NCBI RefSeq assembly: GCF_001039355.2 | Contig: NW_019775546.1 | Span: forward strand, 254,977 to 318,976 | Direction: 5' to 3' | Source: Lingula anatina | Lineage: Eukaryota; Brachiopoda; Lingulata; Lingulida; Lingulidae | Length of the DNA: 64,000 bases | Part shown: positions 38,466-50,956 of the stretch, piece after piece | How the letters are laid out: each line of letters opens with the position of its first letter | Numbering within the stretch: position 1 is the stretch's first letter | Translations under genes and position numbers: made by a program | Notes under the pieces: model-generated | Told to the model about the DNA's origin: nothing | Database searches by the model: none | Seen by the model: the letters and a program-made list of their open reading frames with translations, nothing else

Positions 38466-39295
38466 CACATTAAGGGCTTGTGTAACATTACGCACAATGT
38501 AGTACAAAGCTTGTGCGTTAAGTGTTGCGCCCCCCCCCAAAAAAAAAAAAAAAAAAGAATTGCAAATAATCAGTGTTTGCAGATGAACCTATTTTTGTCG
38601 CCCTAATGTGTATTTAACATTATAGTTTAATGCCACTGCTAATATGTCCGTTAATATCAATCCTTTGTCGGCAAAAAAAGTAGTCACCGTGCACCAGCTT
38701 TAATAACACAACTACCTTAGAAGACATACCTCCCCTATTATGCCTGCGACGGAGGTGTTTTTATGAAAGGAAATTGATAGTATTTGTGAAAATAGTATCA
38801 CAATTACGGAGTTATTTGATTAAAAATCGCATTGGAACAACTGTGAAAATAACTTTAAAAAAGGAAGCTGGTTTGTAGTCTACACTGTACTCCAATGGAA
38901 GATTCGGTGTGTGTGTGTGTGTGAGGGGGGGGGGGGGGCAGTGGGCTGTGTGCCCCTACACTTTGCTTTGGGAGAATCCCCCCTCGTTCCCATTTCTCCC
39001 TCTCTCCAAACCAGCAGAACAGTTGAATTAAGCGTCACAAGACAAAACCAAGGAATCTTCCCAGCCCTGTGCTCGACATTCGATAGTCAATTTACATCCG
39101 TCTACAATTTTCCACCATACTATATTATCGTATGCTTTTTGTTTGTTCCTGAAAAAAAAAACAGAATCTCTCAGAGTTCTTTATTGCAACCACATACCCC
39201 CCCCCCAGTAGCAGGGGTTGCATCCAATCAGTAACATAAAGATAAACATACGTCATAGAATATAACTGCTATGTATCATTGTAAAGCCATAGGGC

Positions 39296-39506
39296 GCATT
39301 CCCATATGTTTAGTTCGATCTGTCCCCGTGGGGAGTCTCACTAGATTACTGTCGGATAATTCGGCATAAATGTCCGTCCCGCCTACTACAAACTGTAAGG
39401 GGGTAATTAACTTTCGTGCCCGCTCGGCTGACAGCTATTTAGCGTGAACCCCCACGGAGTTAGGTCAATCTAGTTGGATCGATCTAAGCTCTGGGAATGG
39501 GGTCAT
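39296..39506. mobile_element. Palindromic MITE, ATCGATCT family, copy 4
   Basis: Aligns with copies 1-3: GCATTCCCATA start, GGGGAGTCTCACTAGATTA, GGTAATTAACTTTCGTGCCC core, GGATCGATCTAAG, GGGAATGGGG end. Confidence 0.8.
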
Positions 39507-39515
39507 AGACTGGGC

Positions 39516-39752
39516 TCCCTTACCTAGATCGATCTAATAGGATTAATCCATCTCGCTAAATTGCCTTCAGCTCAAGCGTCTCAGACGTCTGGCACTACTG
39601 AAGCTGCTAAGCGATAATTAATTACTCCCTAGCAGATTCAGTACGCGTGACAGATATCCAAGCAGCTTAACTTGATTGCAATTTAGCGAGAATCCCCTCG
39701 GAGATAGATAGATCCACCCACAGTACGATCAGGTCTGGGAATGGTCCCATAC
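39516..39752. mobile_element. Palindromic MITE, related subfamily
   Basis: Lies head to tail after copy 4. CTAGATCGATCTAATAGG is followed by TCGCTAAATTGCCTTCAGC; on the right are TGATTGCAATTTAGCGAGAA and TAGATCCACCC, the inverse of the left arm. The centre is GATAATTAATTACTCCC. Confidence 0.6.
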
Positions 39753-40845
39753 TAGAAACACCGCACGTGGCACCGACATTCTGTCCCTTAGCGTGAGTCT
39801 ATCGTACTGTCTGGCCAAGGACACAAAATATCCATGTGTATTTTGTGCCTGAAGTCAGACTGTAGTTTGCCGTGTTCTCTTCATCCAGGGAAATAAACCG
39901 AAAGCTTTTCTCAGCTGCAATAAGAGCCACGACCTCTCACAGGCACGTTTTCCACTAAAGTTTTTTTTTTTTTCGCTTGTGATTCATGTCCTTTTGCTGT
40001 GGTCCGTAGATTAATCTTTTTCTTAATGATACATACTATCATTTTTTATAATGCACAGATAGTAAGAAAACGGTTCAAGGTAAAGGTGTTAAAATGAATG
40101 TTTTATTAATTGGGCATTTATAGTTTGATTAATGAGTTCATACATGTAGCAAAAGGGACTGATCAAGATCGATGTTCCACGCACACGAAAGAATGTTTAA
40201 AGAAACATTATTTATTTATTTATTTATTTTCACAATAAGGTATCACTGAATACAGTATATTCATTTTTGTCAAGAATGGAGTGTAAATAATTTCACCATG
40301 AATCAGCAGAATATGTCAATACCCCAGCGGCTTCAGGTACAGGGATTAAGAAAATGAATATATTGAAGACAAAATGTCCCAAGTGTCTTCCCAATAATTG
40401 GTTTCGTTATGTACCAGTTGCTACCAAAAATCCACTGGACCCCCCACAGCACTTAAGGCATCAATATTGCAACTTTAAGCGTCTCAGAGCGCACGCTTCT
40501 TTTTGAGGGTTTTGGCAATAGACAAGCGAAATAACTTATCAAATTTTTAGATACAGTTGTGACGGCTATGCTAAATGAAACCGTCGCCGAGACACTTTTA
40601 TAGGTTTTACAATTATGAATATAACCCATTAGCTTTTACAGCAATTTTGCAACGTGAATTCGACCGTGTTAAAATTAGCTAAACCTCTTAAAGCACACCA
40701 TATAGTCTAATAAGGTTATGACGCGTAAAAGGTTCAAAGCAGCTGAGAACTATTACGTAATCGATTACTGCGTCTGTTCGAGTCAAATGGTAAACGAGTA
40801 TTTCTCATACACTGCAATCTCAAATAAGGCAACAAAACTGTCTTC

Positions 40846-40848
40846 AGT

Positions 40849-40884
<36 letters not shown>
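40846..40884. repeat. (ATTT)n microsatellite
   Basis: ATTT tetranucleotide array. Confidence 0.9.
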
Positions 40885-42281
40885 CTTTTCATATTTATTT
40901 GTTTATTTATTATCGTAACGTTTGCACCAGGCAAATGTGATTATAATTCTACACTTTTGATCGAGGAATAAGAGAGTTTATTTCCGGTGATCTATAACTG
41001 AAAAATTGTCGTTGACAGCTGCAGATTATACATCTTCGTTGTTGTCCAGTTAATTTTCAACAAACAGCACTACATGGCAGTGGGCGGCCTCGTGTTGCCC
41101 GGTAAAACAACTTGTTCATAATGGAACTTGACAGCAAACAGTTCTTGACAAGTTGACGCACAGCATTCTAATAGACCGCTGCACGGTAGTTTTAATCAGG
41201 AAAATTGTGCATGTCCGTATGATGTACTTTTATGCGGCTAACAGAAGACATCACTATTTTAACTCATCTTAGTGAAGAGAAGAGCTCTTATCCACGTCTT
41301 GCAGAAGACATGTAGTAATTAGTTATGGGATCAAACATAATGAATTTATGATATTTTTCAAGTTATTGTTGTGCCACTGATACACACAAATATTTGAATG
41401 CATCATCATGTCGAAAAGCACGTTTTATGAGAATTAAAATGATCATTATTGAAGACGTAACGTGTTCGAAAATTTTAAGTTAATATCGGAGCTACTTAAA
41501 CTCATATTGAAAAAGACATCATATTGATTAACTTTTGCGATTAGTTACTGGATGAGTTTTACACTTGTTCGAGAAGAGCCGTAAATCAAAATGCTGATTT
41601 TCCGGTCACATGCCATTCACACTCTCGGGAATTGATTTTATCCTCGTAAAGGTTATGAGTTATGGAAAAAGAACAGACTGCTCGATTAAGTGTGGTACAG
41701 GCAGAAAATGCGTTATCATATGACCTTAGTGGTTTTCATTTCAGAGTTCTGAGGCCTTGTCAGGACAAGTACATACACAGTTAGCCAAGAAGTGTATCTG
41801 CATGTAGAAGAGCGACTGGAATCGCTCGTACATTGTAGCCTCGCTGTGGTAGCCTCATTAACTTCCGCTTCCTCGATTTTAAATCGACGGCATAAAAAAA
41901 AGAAACCAATAAGTATGCTACCTGAGCGCATTTCAACCAAACCACGAAGCTGACTTTGACGAGACCAGAAGGCTGATTGAGTTGGATGAAAAAAGTGCAC
42001 ACTGGATTGTAACAGTGACTTAAGACAATTTCGATCTTCATCCTCAATTCCCCGGACAGACGATCAGAGAAAAACGCAGTTAGTTATATCATGTCAGTCC
42101 ATTATACGAACAGGATGGGTGTCTACGGGGACTATTACATGCGCATGGGCTCCACAGTTCTAATACATATTTGTTTTTAGACTGGAGGAGTATGGACCTC
42201 TAAAACTCGCTTCTGTACACCACACAATCGAAAGAACTCAACGAAACGACACTGCAAACTAGTGTTCAACGTGCAAGACGG

Positions 42282-42288
42282 TATAAAA
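42282..42288 (+). promoter_or_regulatory. Possible TATA box of the GPCR gene
   Basis: TATAAAA lies about 150 nt upstream of the ATG at 42433, so it would give a ~120 nt 5' UTR. It is a motif match only; transcription could equally start in an exon further upstream. Confidence 0.2.
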
Positions 42289-42432
42289 TTTTCCTAAACA
42301 AGTGAATGTACAATCTTGGAAAAGAGGAGCCAAACTAGCAGAACATTAACGTTTATCAAGCAGCACTTATCTTTTTTTTAAAGAAAAATACCGGATTCAA
42401 TTGTGGTGTGTACATGACTATCTCACCTGACG

Positions 42433-42664
42433 ATGTACAAAACGAAAAACGAAACAAGGTACGACACAAGCAGCGGCTCAGAAACTAATGACAGTTATGT
42501 GGCCAATGTTGTTGTCAGTGGTACAGCCAAGGCTCAGCCGTCACTGGACGAGACCCCTGCCGTGATCAGACAATACGAAAACACCGTTGATGACGTGGCT
42601 GGGTTGAAAGCAGCGTACTTCAAATGTGCGACAACTGTCCTGAATAAGCCTTACCCCACGGACG
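42433..42664 (+). CDS. Class B1 GPCR (calcitonin-receptor-like), first visible coding exon
   Basis: ATG at 42433 (MYKTKNETRYD) is preceded by an in-frame TGA 15 nt upstream with no AG between them, so this is the first possible start of this frame. The exon encodes 77 residues plus one nucleotide and ends at a strong GAC-G/GTAAGT donor (phase 1). Its end, AAYFKCATTVLNKPYP, resembles the first-cysteine helix of calcitonin/CGRP receptors, and ectodomain introns in this family are commonly phase 1. There is no hydrophobic signal peptide in these 77 residues, which is unusual, so a different 5' exon may be spliced in at an unseen site. Family members bind peptide hormones outside the cell and signal mainly through Gs. 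The rest of the gene follows at 61450 and 63562 and continues past the window. Confidence 0.6.
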
Positions 42665-42749
42665 GTAAGTGTTATTAGATAGAAACCTGAATACACGCAA
42701 TAGGCGTCAGCCAAGCAAACACTGGACGTTATTATAACGTTGACATAAC

Positions 42750-42755
<6 letters not shown>

Positions 42756-42785
<30 letters not shown>
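42756..42785. repeat. (TA)n microsatellite in GPCR intron
   Basis: Uninterrupted TA array about 90 nt past the first GPCR donor. Confidence 0.95.
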
Positions 42786-42790
<5 letters not shown>

Positions 42791-43821
42791 TACTGTAAAT
42801 TAATTGTAATGTTACAAATCGTTCTGTGTTTGCTGGGAGATTTTTTTATCAGGAAATTCAATGTTCCTGGAAACTTTTTTCTTTGCCTTGATTCTTTTAG
42901 AGTCTAGGTAGACCGTATCCGAAACCACTTTCATAGCTTATCGCTTAATGAAGATACAGACTGGTGACTTCCAGTGTCAATACGCATTAGAAATGTAGAA
43001 ATAGAGAACGAGTTTATGGATTATACATGTATCTCTCTCAGTGGGTTTGGATATGGCGTACCATGGGGGATTAAAGGAAAAACGCTGAAATATCGAGAAA
43101 AACTCATCCATTTGCTTTATAAAGGATTGAATTGCATTGCGTGTATTTAATAAATCTTATAAACGCGGCTGATGCATCAGATCGACCATCTAACAGAGAA
43201 TGCTCATAAAAGGTCATATTGTTCGGTAAAAAGAACCTTTCCAACGATGATTGCAATGTTTTTGCTGGCAATAACCAAGACGCATGTTAACGTGGCGGGG
43301 TGTTTGTGACGTTGAAAATTGCTGGATTTTGTACTTAGGACGAACGCTCACAGAACCTGTTTTTTTTTTTTTTTTTTTTTTTTTTATTTTTTATAAGGTT
43401 CCTTATCTCCTGTTTTTAATAACATTTGACGTCAGGGCAGAAGGCAAGGGGTAGTAATGGAGACCCGAGAGCGTCAAATGAACCACCTTTTAGATCGACA
43501 AAAGTCCGCTTTGGATATGAATTTGTTCTAGTTTCGATGTCATTTCTGAAATTGTGTCAATTAAAGGGGGGGGGGAGCTCTATGAAAAATTACACGAAAA
43601 TTGCTGAATATACTGGCTTTTATACAAAGGCCTCTGCTCTCTCAGAAATGAGTTGATTCGTCGTAAATCTTGGCTGACTCAATTTTATCCACCCTTTGCA
43701 ACTGCAGTTGACCCGAGAAGGACACGCTGACCTCAATTGACCATTCACTGAGCACTGGCTTTCCTCGCTGAACTTTGTACTAAGCATCTCCACATTTCTG
43801 CTCACCCCGACCCAAAATAAG

Positions 43822-43959
43822 TACGATCTACCAGGGTCGCAGATAATTGCGTGCACTTTTATCTGACTTGCACAGGGCAGAAAAATACCATCATTTATCT
43901 AGAGACACATCTGTAAATATCTGGTAAAAAAAATCAATCTGTGGCCCTGGTAAAGGGTA
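43822..43959. mobile_element. MITE related to the 16055 element
   Basis: Ends TACGATCTACCAGGGTCG and GGCCCTGGTAAAGGGTA are inverted variants of TACCCTCTACCAGGG. About 138 bp. The flanks do not show a clear 9-bp duplication. Confidence 0.6.
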
Positions 43960-46419
43960 CGTAATATTCCCTCCAAAATGCTACCCACTGAATACAATTT
44001 ATGTACAGCAATTCTTGAAATGAATACACAGTTATACAATAAATTATATGGAAAATTAACATGATCATGGACATGATTGGCCAATATTATGATATACGGT
44101 TATGGGCTTATTTTAGTGCATTTCAGTGGTTTTCTGGACACATATACGACATTTAGAAAGAGCATTAATGTGTTTTCTCTATCGCCTCCTCTGAGAGAAA
44201 CCCGAACAGATGACATTAGAATCAACGCCGGCGTGTTTTCCCCTTATCCGTTCACCGTCCACTTATCACGCATCGATGACCGTCCTCAGCGGGACGCGAT
44301 ACGGAAAGCTTAATAAGATCAAATCAATTCAGCCACGTTCATCCAGCCTGGTGGCCACTGGTGAAGTACGGCGCAGAGTCTAACAAGGAAGGAATTTATG
44401 ATGGATTGAATCAATTTCGCGTTTTCTCATTTTTCGATTTCTTTTATTTCCTTATTCTGTGTCTTAAAAAGCTGATAATCAGCTGAGATTTAACCGGAAC
44501 CATTTATCTTTCCGACTTAGTGCTCTTTCATTTCATTAAGAAACCCCGAAAAGGGTTGTCAAGTATGATTTTGGTTAATGTGCCACCGAGAGAAGAATAC
44601 AATGTTTCTATTAAGGTGCATGGGGTTTTAGCGTGATTTGTTCTATTATTTATGAATATATCGTGATGGTGGGAAGAATTTTGTCCCGGTGGTAAACTGT
44701 GATTCAAGTAAACGAGCATGTTCTCATTTACTTATATTATAGAACACAGCAACACTGTCCAAGTTCTAGTGTTAGAAACTACAGGTACATGGTGGTATTT
44801 GGTCGGCTTTTGTAGCAAAAAAAAATAATAATAAAATAAATGCCTTCAAATGCATCTTAAAGGTTATCTTTTTATGCTGGAGTCTTATGTTACCGGTACA
44901 TGTAGGTGTTAGGATTTCTTAACCTCCTCAAGATTAGGTGTATACTAAAATCGTTTCAGTAATGCGGTATTCTCATTGCATTCTACACATCATGGTCCTC
45001 TATTAAAATACACAGTGTGCTTTCCGGATCTTAAATTAGAGCGAGATGGATGCTTTCATCGGGGGAATAACAGCACGTCTTCACGTAATTTCTCTCAGAT
45101 TTCACCCTTTACAAAACGTTTATTTCACTGAGCAGATCTAGAAAGCATACAGAAAAAAAAAACGTAACAAATCGTTATGTTGCCTTTAAACCAATATGTG
45201 AGTCTTAATTGCATTTGGCGTTTCTTTGTTCTTTTTTTTCACAAACGCGAAAGAAACATTTTGGACACCTCTTCTGCAGGCTCAAACGACCTTCGTGCTG
45301 GCCCGTGCTTAAGTTTTCTTTAATGTAAAGCTGAAACTTTTCACAGACTTTCTCCTACTGTTTGTCGCTTAAGGAATTAATCTGAAGAGCAGCTTTGAAG
45401 CCCAATCACCTTCAATTGGTTGCTTATTTGAACAGAAGCGCGTGCCGGTGGCAAGCGTTTAATAACAAACAAGAACCCCAAACGAGCGGCACCTTTAAGC
45501 TTTTTTTAACCAGTTGGAACAGCGCAGACTAAAACAATCAGTTCGACATTAATTCGAGAATGAAACTCACCCACACAACTTGGTGTAATGAAAGGTTTTT
45601 TTTTTCTGTTTATGTAATGACACATTTTATACCTCGTAAAACGCAATCCGAAATTCCATGGTTCGTGTCCGATTTACGTAAAGGCGCTCAAAGAAAAAAT
45701 CCAAGGACACATAAAGACCAGTTTAACTGGTGAACATTGGTGTGGATCCGCGTAAAAGATCTCTGCCTCGACAGGCTTTCTCCATTTGCGAAATCCACCG
45801 ACTGCAGCGTTACACCTGCAGCACGGGCAAGCTATTAATGTTCCACGAGCAGCTTACATATTTTCTCTAGCGTTCCTGCACGGCACGTTCAAGCAGTGAA
45901 ATGAGCTGTTATCTTACAGTTGGTCGTGGGTTGTGGTAATGGTTTACGGTGTATTATTAGCTTCATGATGTCGAGCCAAAAAAACAAATGCATGTTACAA
46001 CTATTTGGCATAGAATGTTCACTTCTAAGCCAGCTGCGACATATCTAATCTGGCATATGTTCAATCGAAGGAAATATATTCCCCGCAAAGGCTTTCCTTT
46101 CTTTTATTGATAGTCTCATACACGGGTATAGCGGCCGTTTCTAGTAAGGCACGCCCTAGAGTTCAATACCAGGCTAATTCATATTACATCTTAAAATTTA
46201 TGAATATTTCTATAAATTTTAGTCATAATATAAGAAAACTAGAAAAGCAATTACAGAGTTGCAGACCTCTGACATTCATTCTTAGCCCTGCCAAGGTAAT
46301 CAATCAATGTCTACATGGCCTTACTGTTAGTGCAATAGGTCAGGACACAGCTTGTAAAATACGTCTACGAGCTGCCCCACTAAAATAGGCCAAAGACGTA
46401 ATTATCACTGCTTGTGCCT

Positions 46420-46595
46420 CAGTGGTAGGCCGTGCCATCCCCAAAATCTAATCAGATCTTCCTTGGTCCATTTGTTACCTACCCTGAATATTTCGTCTAA
46501 ATCCGTCCTTTTTTTTTTTTTTTTTTTTTTTTTTTTGTTTTTTTTTTCTTTTTTTTTCTTTTGCATAATACTTCTAACAGATAGACTCAAAAGCT
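46420..46595 (+). repeat. Interspersed-repeat tail with poly-T interruption
   Basis: AAAATCTAATCAGATCTTCC, then CCATTTGTTACCTACC, AAATCCGTCC, a ~50 bp T-rich run, and CTAACAGATAGAC. From memory this order of short blocks resembles a widespread invertebrate retroelement-derived repeat; I cannot name the family. Confidence 0.35.
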
Positions 46596-46819
46596 AACTA
46601 TATGTAACTAACTTGCGGGACCACAAACATTACTTCCTTGTCGGAAGTAATAAAATGGACTTTCTATTTCATTCTACTGAACATTGCTACTAATATTTAG
46701 ATCCCTTTTATATTGAAGCAGGGGGCATGTCTTTTCGCAGTTGAACTGACAATTATAGGAAGTCAACGGTGATTCATGAAAAGATGAACAGAGTGAATAT
46801 AATAGATGGATCGAAATCT

Positions 46820-47863
46820 CTAGGCTCATCATAATCTCAGTGTGACAACTGTAACCGAAGTCTCAAAAATCATTACGAGTTCAAAAAAGACATCATGTTC
46901 TTTAGACCCCATCCCAACAACATTGCTGACCCAGATTCTACCAACTGTCATAAATCCTATCACAGAACTGGTGAACTTATGCTTTAAAGAGGGAATATTT
47001 CCAGACTCATTCAAAAGTGCAGTAATCAAACCTCTTCTGAAAAAGAATAATTTGGATCATAATGTCTTTAATCACTATAGACCTGTGAGTAATCTTTCTT
47101 TCTTGTCAAAGGTGGTTGAAACAGTAATGGCAACGAGGCTATTTGACCATCTAAAACAGAATAACTTGGTGGAACAAATGCAATCGGCTTATAAAGCAAA
47201 ACATAACACTGAGCTTGCTCTTCTGAGAATAAAAAATGACCTTCTGACTGGTGTTGACAATCATTCTGCAGTCTTACTGGTGCTATTAGATCTTTCAGCA
47301 GCATTTGATACAGTTGACCATGACACTCTTCTATCATTCTTCGAGAAATCAGCTGGAATTAAGGACAAGGCGTTGTCTCTCCTACGGTCTTATCTTACTG
47401 GTAGAACACAGCAGATATCCATCAACGGTGTACTTTCAGATCTTGAGCAGATGATTTTTGGTGTTCCACAGGGCAGCGTTCTTGGACCGATTAAATTTTG
47501 CATGTACACACTACCCTTGGGTGCTATACTACGATATCATCAAGTTGGCTATCACATATATGCAGACGACACCCAGTTGTACCTTAACTGTGATATTCTT
47601 AAGCCTGGAGATGCAATAACTACTGTAGAATGACCTATGCCATTTCAGATTTGCGAGAATGGATGATCAAAAGTAAACTAAAATTAAATGATGAAAAAAC
47701 CGAATTCATGGTCATCACTCAACCACACTCAAAACACTTAGCTGAAGGACTATCTCTACAAATTGGATCTGCAATAGTTGGGGTTTCTCCTCATGCAAAA
47801 AATCTGGGGGTGTATTTTGATACTACTTTAAACATGGACAAGCAGATAGCCAACGTGAAAAAA
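46820..47863 (+). mobile_element. CR1/L2-type LINE, reverse transcriptase part (left of gap)
   Basis: From 46842 the frame shows reverse-transcriptase blocks in order: SLDPIPTTLL, FKSAVIKPLLKK, YRPVSNLSFLSKVVE, LVLLDLSAAFDTVDHDTLL, GVPQGSVLGP, YADDTQLYL, then LKLNDEKTEFMVI. These are diagnostic of the CR1/Jockey/L2 group. There is no endonuclease domain and no start of the element, so it is 5'-truncated. A 5-bp insertion near 47622, absent from the copy right of the gap, shifts the frame and creates the TGA at 47631. Confidence 0.85.
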
Positions 47864-48146
47864 NNNNNNNNNNNNNNNNNNNNNNNNNNNNNNNNNNNNN
47901 NNNNNNNNNNNNNNNNNNNNNNNNNNNNNNNNNNNNNNNNNNNNNNNNNNNNNNNNNNNNNNNNNNNNNNNNNNNNNNNNNNNNNNNNNNNNNNNNNNNN
48001 NNNNNNNNNNNNNNNNNNNNNNNNNNNNNNNNNNNNNNNNNNNNNNNNNNNNNNNNNNNNNNNNNNNNNNNNNNNNNNNNNNNNNNNNNNNNNNNNNNNN
48101 NNNNNNNNNNNNNNNNNNNNNNNNNNNNNNNNNNNNNNNNNNNNNN
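47864..48146. other. Assembly gap (283 N) inside the LINE
   Basis: The 659 bases left of the gap (47205-47863) reappear almost identically right of it (48147-48800), so this is probably an unresolved repeat or allele join. Confidence 1.
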
Positions 48147-49535
48147 AACACTGAGCTTGCTCTTCTGAGAATAAAAAATGACCTTCTGACTGGTGTTGAC
48201 AATCATTCTGCAGTCTTACTGGTGCTATTAGATCTTTCAGCAGCATTTGATACAGTTGACCATGACACTCTTCTATCATTCTTCGAGAAATCAGCTGGAA
48301 TTAAGGACAAGGCGTTGTCTCTCCTACGGTCTTATCTTACTGGTAGAACACAGCAGATATCCATCAACGGTGTACTTTCAGATCTTGAGCAGATGATTTT
48401 TGGTGTTCCACAGGGCAGCGTTCTTGGACCGATTAAATTTTGCATGTACACACTACCCTTGGGTGCTATACTACGACATCATCAAGTTGGCTATCACATA
48501 TATGCAGACGACACCCAGTTGTACCTTAACTGTGATATTCTTAAGCCTGGAGATGCAATAACTAGAATGACCTATGCCATTTCAGATTTGCGAGAATGGA
48601 TGATCAAAAGTAAACTAAAATTAAATGATGAAAAAACCGAATTCATGGTCATCACTCAACCACACTCAAAACACTTAGCTGAAGGACTATCTCTACAAAT
48701 TGGATCTGCAATAGTTGGGGTTTCTCCTCATGCAAAAAATCTGGGGGTGTATTTTGATACTACTTTAAACATGGACAAGCAGATAGCCAACGTGAAAAAA
48801 TCTTGTTTGTATCACATAAGAAACATCAGTTCCCTACGAAATAATTTAACAGATTCTGCCACTGCCACGGTCATTCATGCCCTAGTAACATCAAGGCTTG
48901 ATTACTGTAACTCCTTGCTTTATGGATGCGGCATAGAAAGAACAAAGAAAGTCCAACGCATTCAAAATATATCAGCACGTCTTCTTACCCGAACTTCTAT
49001 GGAGAATCACATGACACCGATATTAAAACAACTTCACTGGCTACCTGTAAACGCCCGGATCTTATTCAAACTTTTAACTCATGCTCATGCGGCTTTTTAC
49101 GGACTTGCACCAGATTTTATTTGTGATCTTGTATCTCATTACACACCAAACCGTACCTTAAGATCTAAGGATCAATTATTACTAAAACCACAGAACGCAA
49201 GACTAAAATCTTTTGGCGAAAAATCATTCCAGTACGCAGCACCACATGAGTGGAATAAATTACCTCTAGACTTGAGAAGCATTAGCTCAGTGAAGGATTT
49301 TAAAAAAGCTTTAAAAACATACCTTTTTCACAAATTTTATTAAAGAACATTTTATAACTCGGAAATATTAACTGGACATCATTATCTTAACTCAGACTAT
49401 TAAGTCATAATTTTATTAATTCAATTCATCTTACTGTGTTTTAAGTTTTTAGTTTGTAAAGTCTACAGAACATATTTTATGGATTTTAGACTTTAAATAA
49501 ATATATTATTATTATTATTATTATTTATTATTATC
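48147..49535 (+). mobile_element. CR1/L2-type LINE, RT palm to 3' end
   Basis: The open frame resumes with the same RT blocks (palm LDLSAAFDTVDH, GVPQGSVLGP, YADD) and continues through the C-terminal region typical of this LINE group: VTSRLDYCNSLLYG, KVQRIQNISARLLTRT, LKQLHWLPVNARI, GLAPDFICDL and AAPHEWNKLPLDLR, stopping at 49343. AAATAAA and an ATT-repeat tail (about 49506-49535) mark the 3' end. The intact frame suggests a fairly recent insertion. It lies in a GPCR intron, in sense orientation. Confidence 0.9.
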
Positions 49536-50094
49536 TCGGCTCGAAAAGTTATTTTGGGATTCCCATTTTTTTATGCTTTCTATTTCGTAATGCAATTTAT
49601 CAAACTACAAGCCCGTAATCATAGCCATGAAATGTCTTATTTCCTTTCTGTTACATGGTTGTGGTATGCGTGCTGTTTGATCTATTGCTTGGTATTTATG
49701 AAATTGGATTATATATCCATCGTTTCATCTCAGCCATTAAAGCAACAGGAAGCTTTGAGTGAACTTTATTTTTTCTCAGTACTAAATTGTTCTTAATCAT
49801 TTATCACGTCATAACAGATGTAATAATCCACAACTTTATGCTTTGATCGAAAAGTTCCCCATAGTTTCAAAGGTTAATCCAACTCAAGGCGTCTATAAGC
49901 AGTCGACTTATCTTGATTCCGAACAAGAAAATGAGAAAATGCCTGCATTTTTTAAAATCTGATCCATTGTTTGTCCACTGTGTGAAACTGGCGCCTTTAA
50001 TTACTAGTTTTATATAGTTGCATCACATGAAACATACTGTTCGTAGACACGCTTATCTGACACATTCAGATGTCTGAGTATATAAAAATAAGGG

Positions 50095-50272
50095 CAGGTG
50101 TAACGTAATAGAGAGTCCCCCTTGATAGAGAGTCCGCTTCCCATTCATTTGTACAGTTAATCCTCGTCCTAAATTTTGAACCACTTAGGTCAGGCTAACC
50201 CTAACGATTATAACTAAATGGAGGGTGGACTTTCTGTTGTACAGGTACCGACCCTCAGTTTCGTTACACCTG
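50095..50272 (+). mobile_element. GTAACG-ended MITE (family F1), best copy
   Basis: CAGGTGTAACG at the left and CGTTACACCTG at the right form perfect 11 bp terminal inverted repeats. Subterminal AGAGAGTCCCCC and GAGAGTCCGC are mirrored by GGTGGACTTTCTG. Related to 19523-19684 and 11516-11685. Confidence 0.75.
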
Positions 50273-50715
50273 TACCCTCCTGCCATCCCCATCTTTTAAA
50301 AAACAAAACGGCCATGCGGCCTCTTGTCCTTGCCAAATTATTATCTTAGGGTCACATACAGAAGTACATGTAAAAATATGTCCCTGGTTGGCATTACCCG
50401 GAGTGGGAAGAGCTAACGCAAACAAGTACCCACACACACCAACATACACCCACCCATGCGCAGCCATGCGCATCCATGCGCACCCACACACACCCACACG
50501 CAGCCACACGCACCTATACACTCACCTCACACACACATTACATGATGCCCCAGACCGATTAGTTTCACAGTTTGTTCACGAACCGTAACGTGCAGTAAGT
50601 AATGTCATAAAAAGTAACACTAACAGTCACATGAACCATAGCATGAAAAATATAATTGAATAACAATATTAACAATAACGTCTATGAGGCTTTCAACACA
50701 ACATTGTCTGCTAAG

Positions 50716-50956
50716 GGACCGCTCGCAATGAATTTTGTCGACCTAGGTAATGCGCACCAACCCATTGGGGACTAGGGTTGATTACAATCAGATTTACGGA
50801 CTGTCACGCCCACTCTTGAGTAGACTAAAAATGGTGATTATATAAGTGCGTTGGAAACAAAACAGAGGCGCGTTATCTGTTAATCTGATTGCATTCAGCA
50901 GGAGTCCCCGTGGAGTTAGTGCAGTATAGCTAGGTCGAAAAATTCAATATAAAGGG
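50716..50956. mobile_element. Palindromic MITE-like element
   Basis: AGGGACCGCTCGCAATGAA faces AATATAAAGGGTCCCT. TTGTCGACCTAGG is mirrored by GCTAGGTCGAAAAA, and GGGGACTAGG/GATTACAATCAGATT by AATCTGATTGCATTC/GGAGTCCCCG. The layout is that of the 37665 and 53438 elements. Confidence 0.6.

Noticed and set aside
45276-45330. Cys-Trp codons after a good acceptor, candidate for the missing GPCR exon
   Set aside because: In the phase required by the first exon the Cys-Trp pair is out of frame and a stop follows soon. There is no CPxY motif.
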